From assembly GCF_900107585.1 (NCBI RefSeq), contig NZ_FNQM01000001.1, forward strand, positions 524,277 to 588,276: a stretch of 64,000 bases of DNA. The letters run 5' to 3'. Under the pieces are notes generated by a model. It was not told the origin of the DNA. It saw nothing but the letters and a program-made list of their open reading frames with translations, and did not search any database. Origin of the DNA: Rubrimonas cliftonensis. GTDB lineage: Bacteria; Pseudomonadota; Alphaproteobacteria; Rhodobacterales; Rhodobacteraceae. The translations under genes were made by a program, and so were the position numbers. Every line of letters starts with the position of its first letter. Position 1 is the first letter of the stretch. Below, piece after piece: positions 1 to 11,512 of this stretch.

Positions 1-525
1 GAGGACGCCGGCGTGTCGCTGCGCCGCCTGAACGTCGGCGGCGGCTTCCCCGGCGCGCTCTATGGCGAGCGCTTCGACCTCGAGGCGATCTTCGAGGCGA
101 TCGGCGCCGCCCGCGACGCCGCCTTCGGCCCGGACATGCCGCTCGTGTGCGAGCCCGGCCGCGGCCTCGTCTCGGGCTGCATGACGCTCGCCGCCCGCGT
201 GAAGCTGGTGCGCGAGGACGGCGCGGTGTTTCTCAACGACGGCGTCTATGGCGCGCTCGACGAGTTCCCGGTGCTCGGCCGCACCCACAGCTACCGCGTG
301 CTGACGCCCGAGGGCCTGCCCCGCGAGGGCGACGCGCGCCCGGTGATATTCTTCGGCCCGACCTGCGACAGCGTCGACCGGCTGCCCGGAGACAACCTCG
401 CGCCCGCCGGCATCGCCGAGGATGACGTGGTGGTGTTCGAGGCGATGGGCGCCTACGGCTCCGTCACCGCCACCAGCTTCAACGGCTACGGCGGCCTGCG
501 CTCGGTGCTGGTCTCCGAACTCTGA
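1..525 (+). CDS. Ornithine/diaminopimelate decarboxylase-family enzyme, C-terminal part (5' truncated)
   Basis: This is the C-terminal 174 residues of a fold-III PLP-dependent decarboxylase (ornithine decarboxylase, possibly the lysine/ornithine type). The frame is open from the first base, so the start lies outside the window; an internal GTG at 13 is not a believable start. Family landmarks seen are LNVGGGFPG, the phosphate-binding CEPGRG (PLP loop), GPTCDSVD with the active-site cysteine region, and the C-terminal AYGSVTATSFNGYG. These enzymes decarboxylate ornithine to putrescine in the cytoplasm. A polyamine-type ABC importer lies about 11 kb away, but nothing links the two directly. The family call is secure. 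Substrate specificity cannot be judged from the fragment. Confidence 0.9.
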   Translation, partial: EDAGVSLRRLNVGGGFPGALYGERFDLEAIFEAIGAARDAAFGPDMPLVCEPGRGLVSGCMTLAARVKLVREDGAVFLNDGVYGALDEFPVLGRTHSYRVLTPEGLPREGDARPVIFFGPTCDSVDRLPGDNLAPAGIAEDDVVVFEAMGAYGSVTATSFNGYGGLRSVLVSEL

Positions 526-591
526 CGCCCGCGGCGGCGGCGCGCCTGGCGTCCGCCGTCGTCCGGCCTTCCTCTCCTCCCGACCGAAACC

Positions 592-622
592 GCCGCCGCC
601 CGCCTTGCGTGCGGCGGCTGTT
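592..622 (+). terminator. Possible weak hairpin terminator after the decarboxylase gene
   Basis: An 8-bp inverted repeat (592-599 with 611-618, GCCGCCGC/GCGGCGGC) with an 11-nt loop is followed by TGTTT. It lies between the convergent decarboxylase and DUF2497 genes. The T-tract is poor, so this is only a candidate. Confidence 0.35.
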
Positions 623-630
623 TCGCGAGC

Positions 631-1233
631 CTATTCCCGCGTGCGCCTTTCGGCGGCGAGAGCCCTCGAGACCTCCGCCGAGATGAGCTGCCTGATCTGC
701 TGGGTCAGATTGCGGCCGAACGCGCCGGAGAATTCCTCGCGCATCACGGCGCGCGCGATGTCGGCCACCACCGCCTCGTCGATCGGGAAACCGCCGGGAA
801 GCTCCGGCGCGTCCTCGCCCATGGCCGCGCCTGCGCCGGGGCTGGGCGCCTCCGGCCTCGCCGGCCCATCGACCCGAGGCTTCCCGACGACGGGTTCCGA
901 CGCGGCAGGCCGGACGGCCGCGCGCCCCGGAGCATCCGCGCCCGGCGCGGGGGCCGCCGCATGATCGGCCGCCGCGGCGGGCGCCGGACCGTGGCGGGGC
1001 GTCGGCGGCGTCAGGTCGGGGTTAGGCGTCAACGGCTGCGCCCGCGGCTGCCGATCGGCGGGCGCTCTGGAGCCGCCGTCGATGCGCATCTCCGGCGTCA
1101 GTTCGAGCAGGTCGCCGTCGGACGCCGCGCGCCTGCCGGTCCCGCCCTGCCGCTGTTCGTCGGTGACGATGCGCCGGATGGAGGCGAGGATGTCCGCCAT
1201 GGCGGCGTCGTCGCGCGGGGTCTGGTCGCTCAT
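631..1233 (-). CDS. DUF2497 / PopZ-like protein
   Basis: A 200-residue acidic, Pro/Ala-rich protein. The N-terminus carries DILASIRRIVTDE (residues 14-26), the conserved short helix of DUF2497/PopZ proteins. The last ~50 residues (DEAVVADIARAVMREEF... QIRQLISAEVSRAL) form the conserved C-terminal helical region. The ~100-residue middle is low-complexity and Pro-rich, as in PopZ, where a disordered linker separates the client-binding helix from the oligomerisation domain. PopZ organises cell poles in Caulobacter; in Rhodobacterales the role of these relatives is less clear. A GAGGTGAGG ribosome site precedes the ATG. It lies just downstream of tolC on the same strand (57 nt gap), so co-transcription is possible. 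Confidence 0.8.
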   Translation of the reverse strand: MSDQTPRDDAAMADILASIRRIVTDEQRQGGTGRRAASDGDLLELTPEMRIDGGSRAPADRQPRAQPLTPNPDLTPPTPRHGPAPAAAADHAAAPAPGADAPGRAAVRPAASEPVVGKPRVDGPARPEAPSPGAGAAMGEDAPELPGGFPIDEAVVADIARAVMREEFSGAFGRNLTQQIRQLISAEVSRALAAERRTRE

Positions 1234-1290
1234 GGCCTCACCTCGTCAGGGCGACCGACGGACCGGCCCGCCCACGATGCCGGCGTGCGA

Positions 1291-2700
1291 TCAGGGTCGC
1301 CAGATCTCTTCCCAAACCGTGTCCTCGGTCTGCTCGTAGCCGAAGAGTCGATCATTGTTGAGGTCATACCGCACATCGGGGTCGTAGGCGACGACCGTCA
1401 GGCCCTGCTGCGCGGCGGTCAGCGCGCCCACGGCCGCGACGAGCGTGTAGCCCGCGACATATTCGTTGCGCATCGCGTCCACGAGGCTGGTGCGGGCGTC
1501 CAGCGTCTCCTGCTCCGCGTCGAGCACGTCGAGCGTCGTGCGAGACCCGACGATGGCCTCCTCGCGGACGCCCTCGAAGGCGAGCTGGGCGGCGCGCACC
1601 CGCTCGCGCCCCGCAACAATGCTCGCCCGGGCGACTGCGAGCTCGCTCCACGCCGCCTCGACGAGCTGGCGGCGCGCGCGCGCCTGCACCGAGATGTCCG
1701 CACGCGCCTCGCTGGCGCGCGCCTGCGCCTCGCGGATGCGGCTGTACTGCGCGCCGCCCTGATAGAGCGGGATCGTCGCGCGGACGCCGATGCTCGCCTC
1801 GGTCTGGTCGGTCGTCGCGCTGTTCGCGAAGATCGCACTGTCGCCATAGCCGACCGACGCCTCGAGCGCGACCTGCGGCAGGAGCCCGCCGATCTGGGTG
1901 CGCACGTCGCGCACCCGCGATTCCTCGGTGAACCGCGCGGCGATCACGTCGGGATGGTTCGCGAGCGCGACCGTCACCGCCTCGTCCAGCGACTGCGGAA
2001 GCGGCGGCAGCGGCGGCTGCGGCGCGAGGTTGAGCGGCTCCGAGCCGACCACCTGCCGGTAGTTCTGGCGCGAGCGCTCCAGGTTTCCCGTCACGTCGGC
2101 AAGGTTGGCGTTGGCCTCCGCCAGCGCCGCCTCGGCCTGGCTGACGTCGGTGCGCGTGACCTCGCCCACCTCAAAGCGGTCGCGGGAGGCGCGCAGCTGC
2201 TCGCTGATGACGCGCACGTTGTTGCGCGCGAGTTCGACGAACTTCTGGTCGCGCAGCACGTCGACATAGGCCGTCACGGTCCTGAGCAGAACGTCCTGCT
2301 CCAGCGAGTTGAGCTGGGCGCGCGTCGCCGAGACGTCCGCGATGCGGCCGCGCACGCTGTTGGACGTCTGGCCTCCGTCATAGAGCGACTGGGATGCGTC
2401 GATGCTCGCGCTGAACGGGTCCTGCGCATCGTCGGTGCTCCGCGCGCGCTGGGTGCTGTAGTCCGCGCCGTAGCGCACCGAGGCCGAGACGTCGGGCCGA
2501 TAGCCCGCGCGCGCCTGGTTCACCCGCTCATCGACGGCGGAAAGCGCGGCGCGCGCCGCAAGCAGTTCGGGATTGGTCTCATAGGCGGAGGCGAAGGCTT
2601 CGGCGAGAGTGTCGGCGCGCGCCCAGCCGCTCGCCGCCAGCGCAAGGGCTGCGGCGAGCGCGAGCGCGCGCATCCGCGCATCGCTGTTTTGGCGTGTCAT
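1291..2700 (-). CDS. tolC: TolC family outer membrane efflux/secretion protein
   Basis: A 469-residue outer membrane factor with a signal peptide (ALALAAALALAASGWARA) and two homologous long-helix repeats typical of TolC (TLAEAFASAYETNPELLAARAAL in repeat 1; LDEAVTVALANHPDVIAARFTEESR in repeat 2). It forms the outer-membrane exit duct for type I secretion and RND efflux. I chose the ATG at 2700 over an upstream TTG at 2715 because GAGGGA lies about 6 nt before the ATG. It is downstream of pcm on the same strand, an arrangement common in Rhodobacterales. The extreme C-terminus (DRLFGYEQTEDTVWEEIWRP) is a family tail after the second barrel strand set. Confidence 0.93.
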   Translation of the reverse strand: MTRQNSDARMRALALAAALALAASGWARADTLAEAFASAYETNPELLAARAALSAVDERVNQARAGYRPDVSASVRYGADYSTQRARSTDDAQDPFSASIDASQSLYDGGQTSNSVRGRIADVSATRAQLNSLEQDVLLRTVTAYVDVLRDQKFVELARNNVRVISEQLRASRDRFEVGEVTRTDVSQAEAALAEANANLADVTGNLERSRQNYRQVVGSEPLNLAPQPPLPPLPQSLDEAVTVALANHPDVIAARFTEESRVRDVRTQIGGLLPQVALEASVGYGDSAIFANSATTDQTEASIGVRATIPLYQGGAQYSRIREAQARASEARADISVQARARRQLVEAAWSELAVARASIVAGRERVRAAQLAFEGVREEAIVGSRTTLDVLDAEQETLDARTSLVDAMRNEYVAGYTLVAAVGALTAAQQGLTVVAYDPDVRYDLNNDRLFGYEQTEDTVWEEIWRP

Positions 2701-2769
2701 CGTTCTGTCCCTCAAGGTTTTGCCGCGAGGGTACGGCGCATGCGCCGCCCGGCAAGAGAAATGACGTCC

Positions 2770-3423
2770 TCAGAACTCGAATGCCGGCGCGGAGTCGAAA
2801 CCGGGCAACACGGGCGCGGAGGCGTCGAACGCCCGCCGCGAGGACGTCGTCCCGCCCGAGCGCATGAACACCGTCGCCTTGCCGAGCGGTCCGTCCTGGA
2901 CGATCGCCACCAGCCGGCCGCCTTCACGCAGCTGCTCCAGCAGCGCCCGCGGCGGCCCCGCGACCGCGCCCTCGACAACGATCGCGTCATAGGGCCCCGA
3001 CCGGGGCGAACCCTCCGCGAGGCGCCCTTCCTCGAAGAGCACGTTGTCCGCGCCGACGCCGGCCATCGCCTCGCGCGAGGCCGCGACGAGGACCGGCTCC
3101 TCCTCCAGCGCCACCACCGCCGCCGCCAGTCGGGAGATGACCACCGCCGAGTAGCCATAGCCGGCGCCCACGTCGAGCACGAGGTCCGTCGGCCTGATCT
3201 CCGCCGCGTCGAGCATCTTGGCGAAGCTGCGCGCGTCCAGCAGCGCGCGGCCCGGCGCCAGCGGGATCGCCATGTCGGCGTAGGCGACGGCGCGGTGCGC
3301 GCGCGGGACGAAGCGCTCGCGCGGCGTGGCGAGCATGGCCTGGATGATGGCGAGCCGCGTCACGTCCGCGGGGCGAACCTGCCCGTCGACCATCGCCCGG
3401 CGGGCGGCCTCGAAATCGATCAT
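2770..3423 (-). CDS. pcm: Protein-L-isoaspartate O-methyltransferase family protein
   Basis: A 217-residue class I SAM-dependent methyltransferase of the PCMT family. It has the N-terminal family region (MVDGQVRPADVTRLAIIQAMLATPRERFVP), the AdoMet-binding motif I LDVGAGYGYSA (about residues 82-92) and a following acidic residue at the end of strand 2 (ALEEEPVL). PCMTs repair isoaspartyl residues in damaged proteins. The second half is more divergent than classical Pcm, and many alphaproteobacterial copies next to tolC have no confirmed isoaspartate activity. It sits 69 nt upstream of tolC on the same strand. Confidence 0.88.
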   Translation of the reverse strand: MIDFEAARRAMVDGQVRPADVTRLAIIQAMLATPRERFVPRAHRAVAYADMAIPLAPGRALLDARSFAKMLDAAEIRPTDLVLDVGAGYGYSAVVISRLAAAVVALEEEPVLVAASREAMAGVGADNVLFEEGRLAEGSPRSGPYDAIVVEGAVAGPPRALLEQLREGGRLVAIVQDGPLGKATVFMRSGGTTSSRRAFDASAPVLPGFDSAPAFEF

Positions 3424-3523
3424 TGCGTTCTCCGGCGGCGAACCCTGTCACCGCCGCGTGCCACATCGCGCAGCCGCGGGCAACGGCGCGCTGCGCCGCA
3501 GCGTCGCCCGCCCCTGCGGCCGG

Positions 3524-4501
3524 TCAGCGCCAGAACCGCTCCCCGACCTCGCCCGGCAGGTCGCCGTACATGCCCGCCACCTGCGCGCCGTAGCCGTTCC
3601 AGAGCTGCGTCGGCACGCGCTCGTCCGTGCCGAGCACCCGCTCCGTCGCCTGGCTCCAGCGGGGGTGCGCCACTTCCGGGTTCACGTTGGCCCAGAAGCC
3701 GTACTCTGCGCTCTGCAGTTCCTCCCAGAAGCTCACCGGGCGCTCCTCGACGAAGGAGACGCGCACGATCGACTTGATCGACTTGAAGCCGAATTTCCAC
3801 GGCAGATGCAGGCGTATCGGCGCGCCGAACTGATTGTGCAGCACCTTGCCGTAGGCGCCGACCACGAGGAACGCCAGCGGGTTGGCCGCCTCCGCCATCG
3901 TCACGCCCTCGACATAGGGCCACGGATACCAGAACTGGCGCTGGCCGCGGGCGACGTCGGGATCCTTGAAGGTCTCGAAGCGGAGATACTTCGCCGACGC
4001 CAGCGGCCTCGCGCGTTCGACGAGGGCGCTCAGCGGAAAGCCGATCCACGGCGCCACCATCGACCACGCCTCGACGCAGCGATGGCGCACCACGCGCTCT
4101 TCGATCGGCGCGCTCGCGATCAGGTCGTCGGTGGAGATCTCCGTCGGGCTTTCGACCAGCCCGTCGATCTTTATCGTCCAGCCCCGCGTCTCCAGCGCCT
4201 GCGCGGCGTCGTAGATCTGCTTCTGGCTGCCGAACTCGTAGAAGTTGTTGTAGGTGCTGTTTATGTCCTCGGGCGTCACGGCGCGGCCCGCATCGGCGAA
4301 GTCGGGGTTGAGCGGCGCCGTCCCCGGCCACGCCGCAGGCCCCTCGTCGGCCCGCGCCGCGGCGCCGAAAAGGCTGGCGCCGCCGAGCAGCCCGGCCCCG
4401 AGCCCCATGCCGCGCAGGATCGAGCGGCGGTTCAGGAAGACCGCTTCCGGCGTCGCCGCGCTCTCTGGAAGCGCCCAGTCCGGGCGGCGGATCACGTTCA
4501 T
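3524..4501 (-). CDS. msrP: Periplasmic protein-methionine-sulfoxide reductase catalytic subunit (MsrP/YedY)
   Basis: A 325-residue sulfite-oxidase-fold molybdoenzyme that reduces oxidised methionines in periplasmic proteins. A Tat signal is visible (NRRSILRGMGLGAGLLGG, residues 24-41). The molybdopterin-ligating cysteine is Cys142 in RHRCVEAWSMVAPW, and the family-typical INSTYNNFYEFG (80-91) and LPWKFGFKSIKSIVRV blocks are present. The usual partner, the haem b membrane subunit MsrQ, is not next to it in this window, so the electron donor must be encoded elsewhere. ATG start at 4501, read away from serB. Confidence 0.93.
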   Translation of the reverse strand: MNVIRRPDWALPESAATPEAVFLNRRSILRGMGLGAGLLGGASLFGAAARADEGPAAWPGTAPLNPDFADAGRAVTPEDINSTYNNFYEFGSQKQIYDAAQALETRGWTIKIDGLVESPTEISTDDLIASAPIEERVVRHRCVEAWSMVAPWIGFPLSALVERARPLASAKYLRFETFKDPDVARGQRQFWYPWPYVEGVTMAEAANPLAFLVVGAYGKVLHNQFGAPIRLHLPWKFGFKSIKSIVRVSFVEERPVSFWEELQSAEYGFWANVNPEVAHPRWSQATERVLGTDERVPTQLWNGYGAQVAGMYGDLPGEVGERFWR

Positions 4502-4663
4502 CTCGGCCTCTCCTTCGACACGTTTCTGCGAAGGTAGCCCGGAGGCCCCTCTCCCGCCAATCGGAGGGCGCGGAAACGTGACCTGGCGCCATCGCGGCGC
4601 AGGCCGGCGCGGCTCGGTTCCGCCCGGCTCGGCTCCGCGCGTCTGAGGACGGCGCGGCGGCCG

Positions 4664-5530
4664 TCAGGCGACGACCCACGCCTCGCGCGGCACGCCCTGC
4701 AGGTGCAGCAGCGCGGTGAGGTCCGACCGCTCGATCAGCGCATCGGCCTCGGCCGCAAGCGCGGGCTTGGCCCGATAGGCCGCCCCCAGCCCCGCCGCCC
4801 GCACCATCGCGAGATCGTTGGCGCCGTCGCCCACGGCCAGCGCCGCGGACGTGGCCAGCCCGCGCGCGGCGCAGAGCGCCCGGAGCCGCTGCGCCTTGGC
4901 CTCGCGCCCGAGGATCGGCGGCACGACGCAGCCCGTCAGCCTGCCCTCCGCCACTTCGAGCACGTTGGCGTGGTGCTCCGCGAAGCCCGCCGCCGCCGCC
5001 ACGCGCTCGGTGAAGAAGGTGAAGCCGCCCGAGACCAGCGCCGTCGCCGCGCCGCGCTTCGCCATGGTGCGCACCAGCGTCGCCGCGCCGGGGTTCAGCC
5101 GCACCCGCGTCTCGTACACCGTCTCCAGCAACGCCGCGTCAAAACCCGCCAACAGCGCCGCCCGCGCCGTCAGCGCGGCCTCGAAGTCGAGCTCGCCGCG
5201 CATCGCGGCCTCGGTGATCCCGGCGACCTTGGCGCCGACGCCGGCGACGGCGGCGATCTCGTCGATGCACTCCACGCCGATCATGGTGCCGTCCATGTCC
5301 GCGAGCAGGACGCGCTTCTCCCGCCCCTCGACCGGCACGAGATTGGCGTCTCCCTCCGGGCCCAGCGCCGCCCGCGCGCGCGCCAGCCTTTCGGGGTCGA
5401 GGTCGGGCAAGGCCGCCTCCGCCGCGTCGGGGCCGAGCGGGCGCAACTCGCGCGCCCCGGCGGCCCGCGCGGCCTCCCGCACAGCCGGGGCCGCCGGGTC
5501 GCGCCCGGTGATGACGAGCATGGCGGTCAT
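4664..5530 (-). CDS. serB: Phosphoserine phosphatase
   Basis: A 288-residue HAD-superfamily enzyme catalysing the last step of serine synthesis. The nucleophile motif DMDGT lies at residues 78-82 (Asp78 nucleophile, Asp80 general acid). Motif II is ALVSGGFTFFTERVA, and motif III/IV is AVGDGANDLAMV. The N-terminal ~70 residues form the small ACT-like leader seen in SerB. It follows cysK on the same strand with a 143-nt gap that contains a 10-bp inverted repeat. Serine is the precursor for the cysteine synthase reaction, so the pairing makes metabolic sense. Confidence 0.95.
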   Translation of the reverse strand: MTAMLVITGRDPAAPAVREAARAAGARELRPLGPDAAEAALPDLDPERLARARAALGPEGDANLVPVEGREKRVLLADMDGTMIGVECIDEIAAVAGVGAKVAGITEAAMRGELDFEAALTARAALLAGFDAALLETVYETRVRLNPGAATLVRTMAKRGAATALVSGGFTFFTERVAAAAGFAEHHANVLEVAEGRLTGCVVPPILGREAKAQRLRALCAARGLATSAALAVGDGANDLAMVRAAGLGAAYRAKPALAAEADALIERSDLTALLHLQGVPREAWVVA

Positions 5531-5577
5531 GGGTCTCGCTCCGATGGGTCGCGCGGCGGCGGGCGCCTCAGCCGGCC

Positions 5578-8388
<2,811 letters not shown>

Positions 8389-9240
8389 GGGCGGCTTGCG
8401 TTCGCCGCCGCAGTCCGTCCGCCGGAGGATCGCCGGAAACCGTTCGGCTCATGTCATGATCGCCGCAGCCGAAGATGAGCGGAGGCTCGCAGGTTTCAGG
8501 AACGCGCATCGTCGCGCCGCCTGATGGGATTGGCGCGGCGCCCGCGCAAGCAAGCCGCGCCACCCCGCGGGCCGCGCATCGTCGCCAGGCCGATCGGCGC
8601 CCTCGACGCCGCCGCAGGGTTCGCGGCTTTGACCGGCGCCCCGACCGACCGGACCGGCGCGCCGCCGCTGAGCGCAGGATGGGCGCGCGCCGCAACCGGA
8701 AAGCGGCCCGCCCGCCGCGCCGCACACCGCCCGTGGCGCCCCGCCCCCCCTGGCGGGAAGCGTGAGCAAGGCGCAGCCGGCCGGCGCCGTCTGAGCGGAT
8801 GTCTCCGCCGCGCGGCCGCCGGCGGCGCGCGCGGCGCCGTATCGGAACCTCGGATTCCCATGATCATCGATGGACCGGCGGCGGGGGACAGAGCAAGTGG
8901 CCCGCGGGAGCGCAGGCGCGCATTCGGGCGCCGAAGGACGTCTAGTCCCTGCGCCGCGAACTTCGAAAACAGCGAGACCGGCCCGCGGCGAACCCGGGCG
9001 CACCACCGCCTCGCCGTCGGCGCACGATGCGCCCAGGCGGCATTTGCGGCGACCGGACCGATCTCGTCCGCGTCGCCGGCCGGCCGCGCCGCGGTCGCGG
9101 CGGGGCGTCCGGTCGGCCGATCGCGCCGCGCGGCGCCGCCGCCGGCCTGCGCGCGCCCCGGCGCCGCGATCGCCGCGCGCCGCCTGTCGCGAAACCGTCG
9201 TCGCTCCGCTATAGCAGCGGTTCCCGGGAGGGTTCGTCTC
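8389..9240. other. 852-bp region with no recognisable gene
   Basis: Between guaB and the sulfatase. Frames on both strands stay open but give only Arg/Ala/Pro-rich translations with no family signature, no good ribosome site and no domain pattern. A 6-bp hairpin just after guaB (8390-8395 with 8404-8409) lacks a T-tract. No tRNA, terminator or repeat array was seen. It may hold the sulfatase promoter and decayed sequence. Confidence 0.6.
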
Positions 9241-10809
9241 ATGCCGCGCAAGGTTCTGCTGATCACCGCCGACCAGTGGCGCGGCGACGCTCTGGGGTTT
9301 CTGGGCCACCCTGCCGCGCGCACGCCGACGCTCGACGCGCTGGCCGCCGACGGCGTCGCCTTCACGCGCCACTTCACGCCGTCGGCCCCGTGCGGACCGG
9401 CGCGCGCGACGCTGCTGACCGGGCTCTATCCGTTCATCCACCGCTCGGTCAGGAACGGCGCCCCGCTGGATGCGCGCCACGCCAATCTTGCGCTCGAGGC
9501 CCGGCGGGCGGGGCTCGACCCGGTGCTGTTCGGCTACACCGACAGCAGCGCCGACCCGCGCGCGATGGCGCCGGAAGACCCGCGCCTGCGCAGCTTCGAG
9601 GGCGTGCTGCCCGGTTTCCGCCTAGAGGCGTCGCTCAACGAGAGCCAGCTCACCGGCTGGCTGACGGAACTCGCGAAGAAGGGCTACGAGCTTCCCGAGG
9701 CGCCGTTCCGCATCTACGCCCAGGCCGGCAGTCCGCCCGTGATGGCGCGCTTCAGCCGCGGTCCCGCCATCTATGCGGCGGAGGACGGCGACACCGCCTA
9801 CATCGCCGACCGCTTCCTCGACTTCATCCGGCTGCGACGGCGCGAGGACTGGTTCGCCCATGTCGTGTTCCTGCGCCCGCACCCGCCGATGATCGCGCCC
9901 GCGCCCTACAACGACGCGGTGAGCGTCGCCGACCTGCCCCCCGTCAGGCGCATGTCCAGCCGCGAGGAGGAGGCCGGCAGCCACCCGTTCCTCGCCGAAT
10001 GGCTCAACGAGCAGGCGCACCCGGACTACTTCGAGAGCCAGGTGGACGTTCACGCCGTCCCGGAGGAGGACCGCGCGGCCATGCGGGCGGTCTATTTCGG
10101 CCTGATCGCCGAGGTGGACGCGCAGCTCGGACGCATCGTCGCCCGTCTGAAGGCCAGCGGGGAGTGGGACGAGACGCTGGTGATCTTCACCGCCGACCAC
10201 GGCGAGATGCTGGGCGACCACTGGTGCTGGGGCAAGGGCGGCTGGTTCGACCCCGCCTTCCACATCCCCCTGATCGTGCGCGACCCCGAAGCGCCGCGCG
10301 GCGCGCGGGGGCGGCGCGTGGGCGCCCTGACCGAGTCGGTGGACATCCTGCCGACGGTGCTCGGCTGGATCGGCCGGGAGGCCCCGCGCGACGCGAGCGG
10401 CGCCTCGCTGGCCCCGTGGCTTCGCGGCGAGACCCCGCCGCGCTGGCGGGCGGCGGCGACCTGGGAGTTCGATTTCCGCAATCCCGCAACGCGGCGCTAC
10501 GAGCGGGCGCTCGGGATCGGGCCGGAGGAATGCGTGCTGGGCGTATGGCGCGAAGCGCGCTGGAAGTACGTCCACTTCCCGAGCCTGCCGCCGCGGCTCT
10601 ACGACCTTGAGGCCGACCCCGGCGAGCTGCGCGATCTCGCCTCGGCGCCGGAGATGGCGGGCGTCGTGGCGCGCTGCGCCGGCCGTCTGCTCTCGCACCG
10701 GATGCTGCACGCCGAACGCAGTTTCGCCGACGCGCTGCTCACCGAGCGCGGCGTCGTCTGCGGCGCGGAACCGCGCGCGACGCCGGAGGGGCTCTATGCC
10801 GCCCCATGA
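9241..10809 (+). CDS. Sulfatase / phosphonate monoester hydrolase family protein
   Basis: A 522-residue alkaline-phosphatase-superfamily hydrolase. The modification motif C-G-P-A-R (Cys51, to be converted to formylglycine) sits in SAPCGPARATLLTG. Metal ligands are visible at Asp11 (ITADQWR) and in FTADHGEMLGDHW. A lysine and histidine cluster (CWGKGGWFDPAFHIPLIV) follows as in phosphonate monoester hydrolases. No signal peptide is present, so it is cytoplasmic and acts on sulfate or phosphonate/phosphate mono- or diesters; which one cannot be decided. Start ATG at 9241. The preceding in-frame extension is rejected because it is Arg-rich and unlike the family. Its 3' end overlaps the next gene by 14 nt. 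Confidence 0.9.
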   Translation: MPRKVLLITADQWRGDALGFLGHPAARTPTLDALAADGVAFTRHFTPSAPCGPARATLLTGLYPFIHRSVRNGAPLDARHANLALEARRAGLDPVLFGYTDSSADPRAMAPEDPRLRSFEGVLPGFRLEASLNESQLTGWLTELAKKGYELPEAPFRIYAQAGSPPVMARFSRGPAIYAAEDGDTAYIADRFLDFIRLRRREDWFAHVVFLRPHPPMIAPAPYNDAVSVADLPPVRRMSSREEEAGSHPFLAEWLNEQAHPDYFESQVDVHAVPEEDRAAMRAVYFGLIAEVDAQLGRIVARLKASGEWDETLVIFTADHGEMLGDHWCWGKGGWFDPAFHIPLIVRDPEAPRGARGRRVGALTESVDILPTVLGWIGREAPRDASGASLAPWLRGETPPRWRAAATWEFDFRNPATRRYERALGIGPEECVLGVWREARWKYVHFPSLPPRLYDLEADPGELRDLASAPEMAGVVARCAGRLLSHRMLHAERSFADALLTERGVVCGAEPRATPEGLYAAP

Positions 10810-11455
10810 GCCGCCCCATGAGCCGCCCAATCAGCCGCCCCGTGGGTCGTCCGGCGACGCGCTGGCCGAGGCCGCGCGGTCGGCCGTGGCGCGCGGCGAC
10901 TGGCGCGGCGCGGCCGAGGCGTTCGCCGCGCTGGCGACGGCCTTCGACCCGGTTCCGCCCGCCCTCGCCTACAATCTCGGCGCGGCGCTGCGGCGCGCCG
11001 GCAGGCCCCTGGATGCGGTCGGCTGGTTCGACAGGGCGCTGGCCGCCGAACCGGACCGCGCGGCGGCGCTCTTCGAACGGGCGGCCGCGCTCATGGACGC
11101 GGGGCGCCTCGACGCCGCCCTCGCCGGCTTCGAGGCGGCGCTGGCCGCCGACCCCGCCGACGCCGACGCGCGTCTGAACCGCGCGCGCCTGCTCGCCGCG
11201 CTCCGCCGGTGGGAGGAGGCCGAGGCGGCGTGGGCGGCGCTGCCGGGCGTCGAGGCGGCCGCGGGCCGCGTCGCCGCGCTGGCGGAGGCGGGGCGCGAGG
11301 CCGAGGCGCTGGCGTCGGCGCGCGCGATGACCGCCGGGGGCGACGGCGCGGCGGCGCTGCGCGCGCTCACCCATGCCGGGCGCGGCGCCCTGCCGCTCGC
11401 GCCCTCGGCGCTGAGCGGGGCGCCCCGTCACCGGTCTGTCATCAACAATCGGTAA
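10796..11455 (+). CDS. Tetratricopeptide repeat protein
   Basis: A 219-residue protein with a Pro-rich N-terminal 16 residues (MPPHEPPHEPPNQPP) followed by about three TPR units (residues 20-150; for example ALAYNLGAALRRAGRPLDAVGWFDRALAAEPD and ALMDAGRLDAALAGFEAALAADPADADA). TPRs mediate protein-protein contacts, and no partner is indicated beyond the overlapping sulfatase. The start ATG at 10796 is inside the end of the sulfatase gene and is preceded by GGAGG at ideal distance, so the two are translationally coupled. The repeated CATGAGCCGCC units at its start are low-complexity sequence. Confidence 0.8.
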   Translation: MPPHEPPHEPPNQPPRGSSGDALAEAARSAVARGDWRGAAEAFAALATAFDPVPPALAYNLGAALRRAGRPLDAVGWFDRALAAEPDRAAALFERAAALMDAGRLDAALAGFEAALAADPADADARLNRARLLAALRRWEEAEAAWAALPGVEAAAGRVAALAEAGREAEALASARAMTAGGDGAAALRALTHAGRGALPLAPSALSGAPRHRSVINNR

Positions 11456-11512
11456 ACGCGGGTTCGGGATCTCCGTCGGCGCGCCGCCGACGCTTTGTCA
11501 GGAGCCGTCGCC

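Noticed and set aside
961..3777. A 938-residue open frame on the plus strand
   Set aside because: It is antisense to tolC and pcm, Arg/His-rich, without any family signature; long open antisense frames are expected at this G+C content.
8524..9240. N-terminal extension of the sulfatase or a separate Arg-rich gene
   Set aside because: The sulfatase family begins at the ATG at 9241; the extension has no domain and no ribosome site.
10806..11177. A frame beginning MSRPMSRPISRPVGRP
   Set aside because: It is an out-of-frame reading of the TPR gene; the repeats come from low-complexity DNA and the TPR frame has the better ribosome site.
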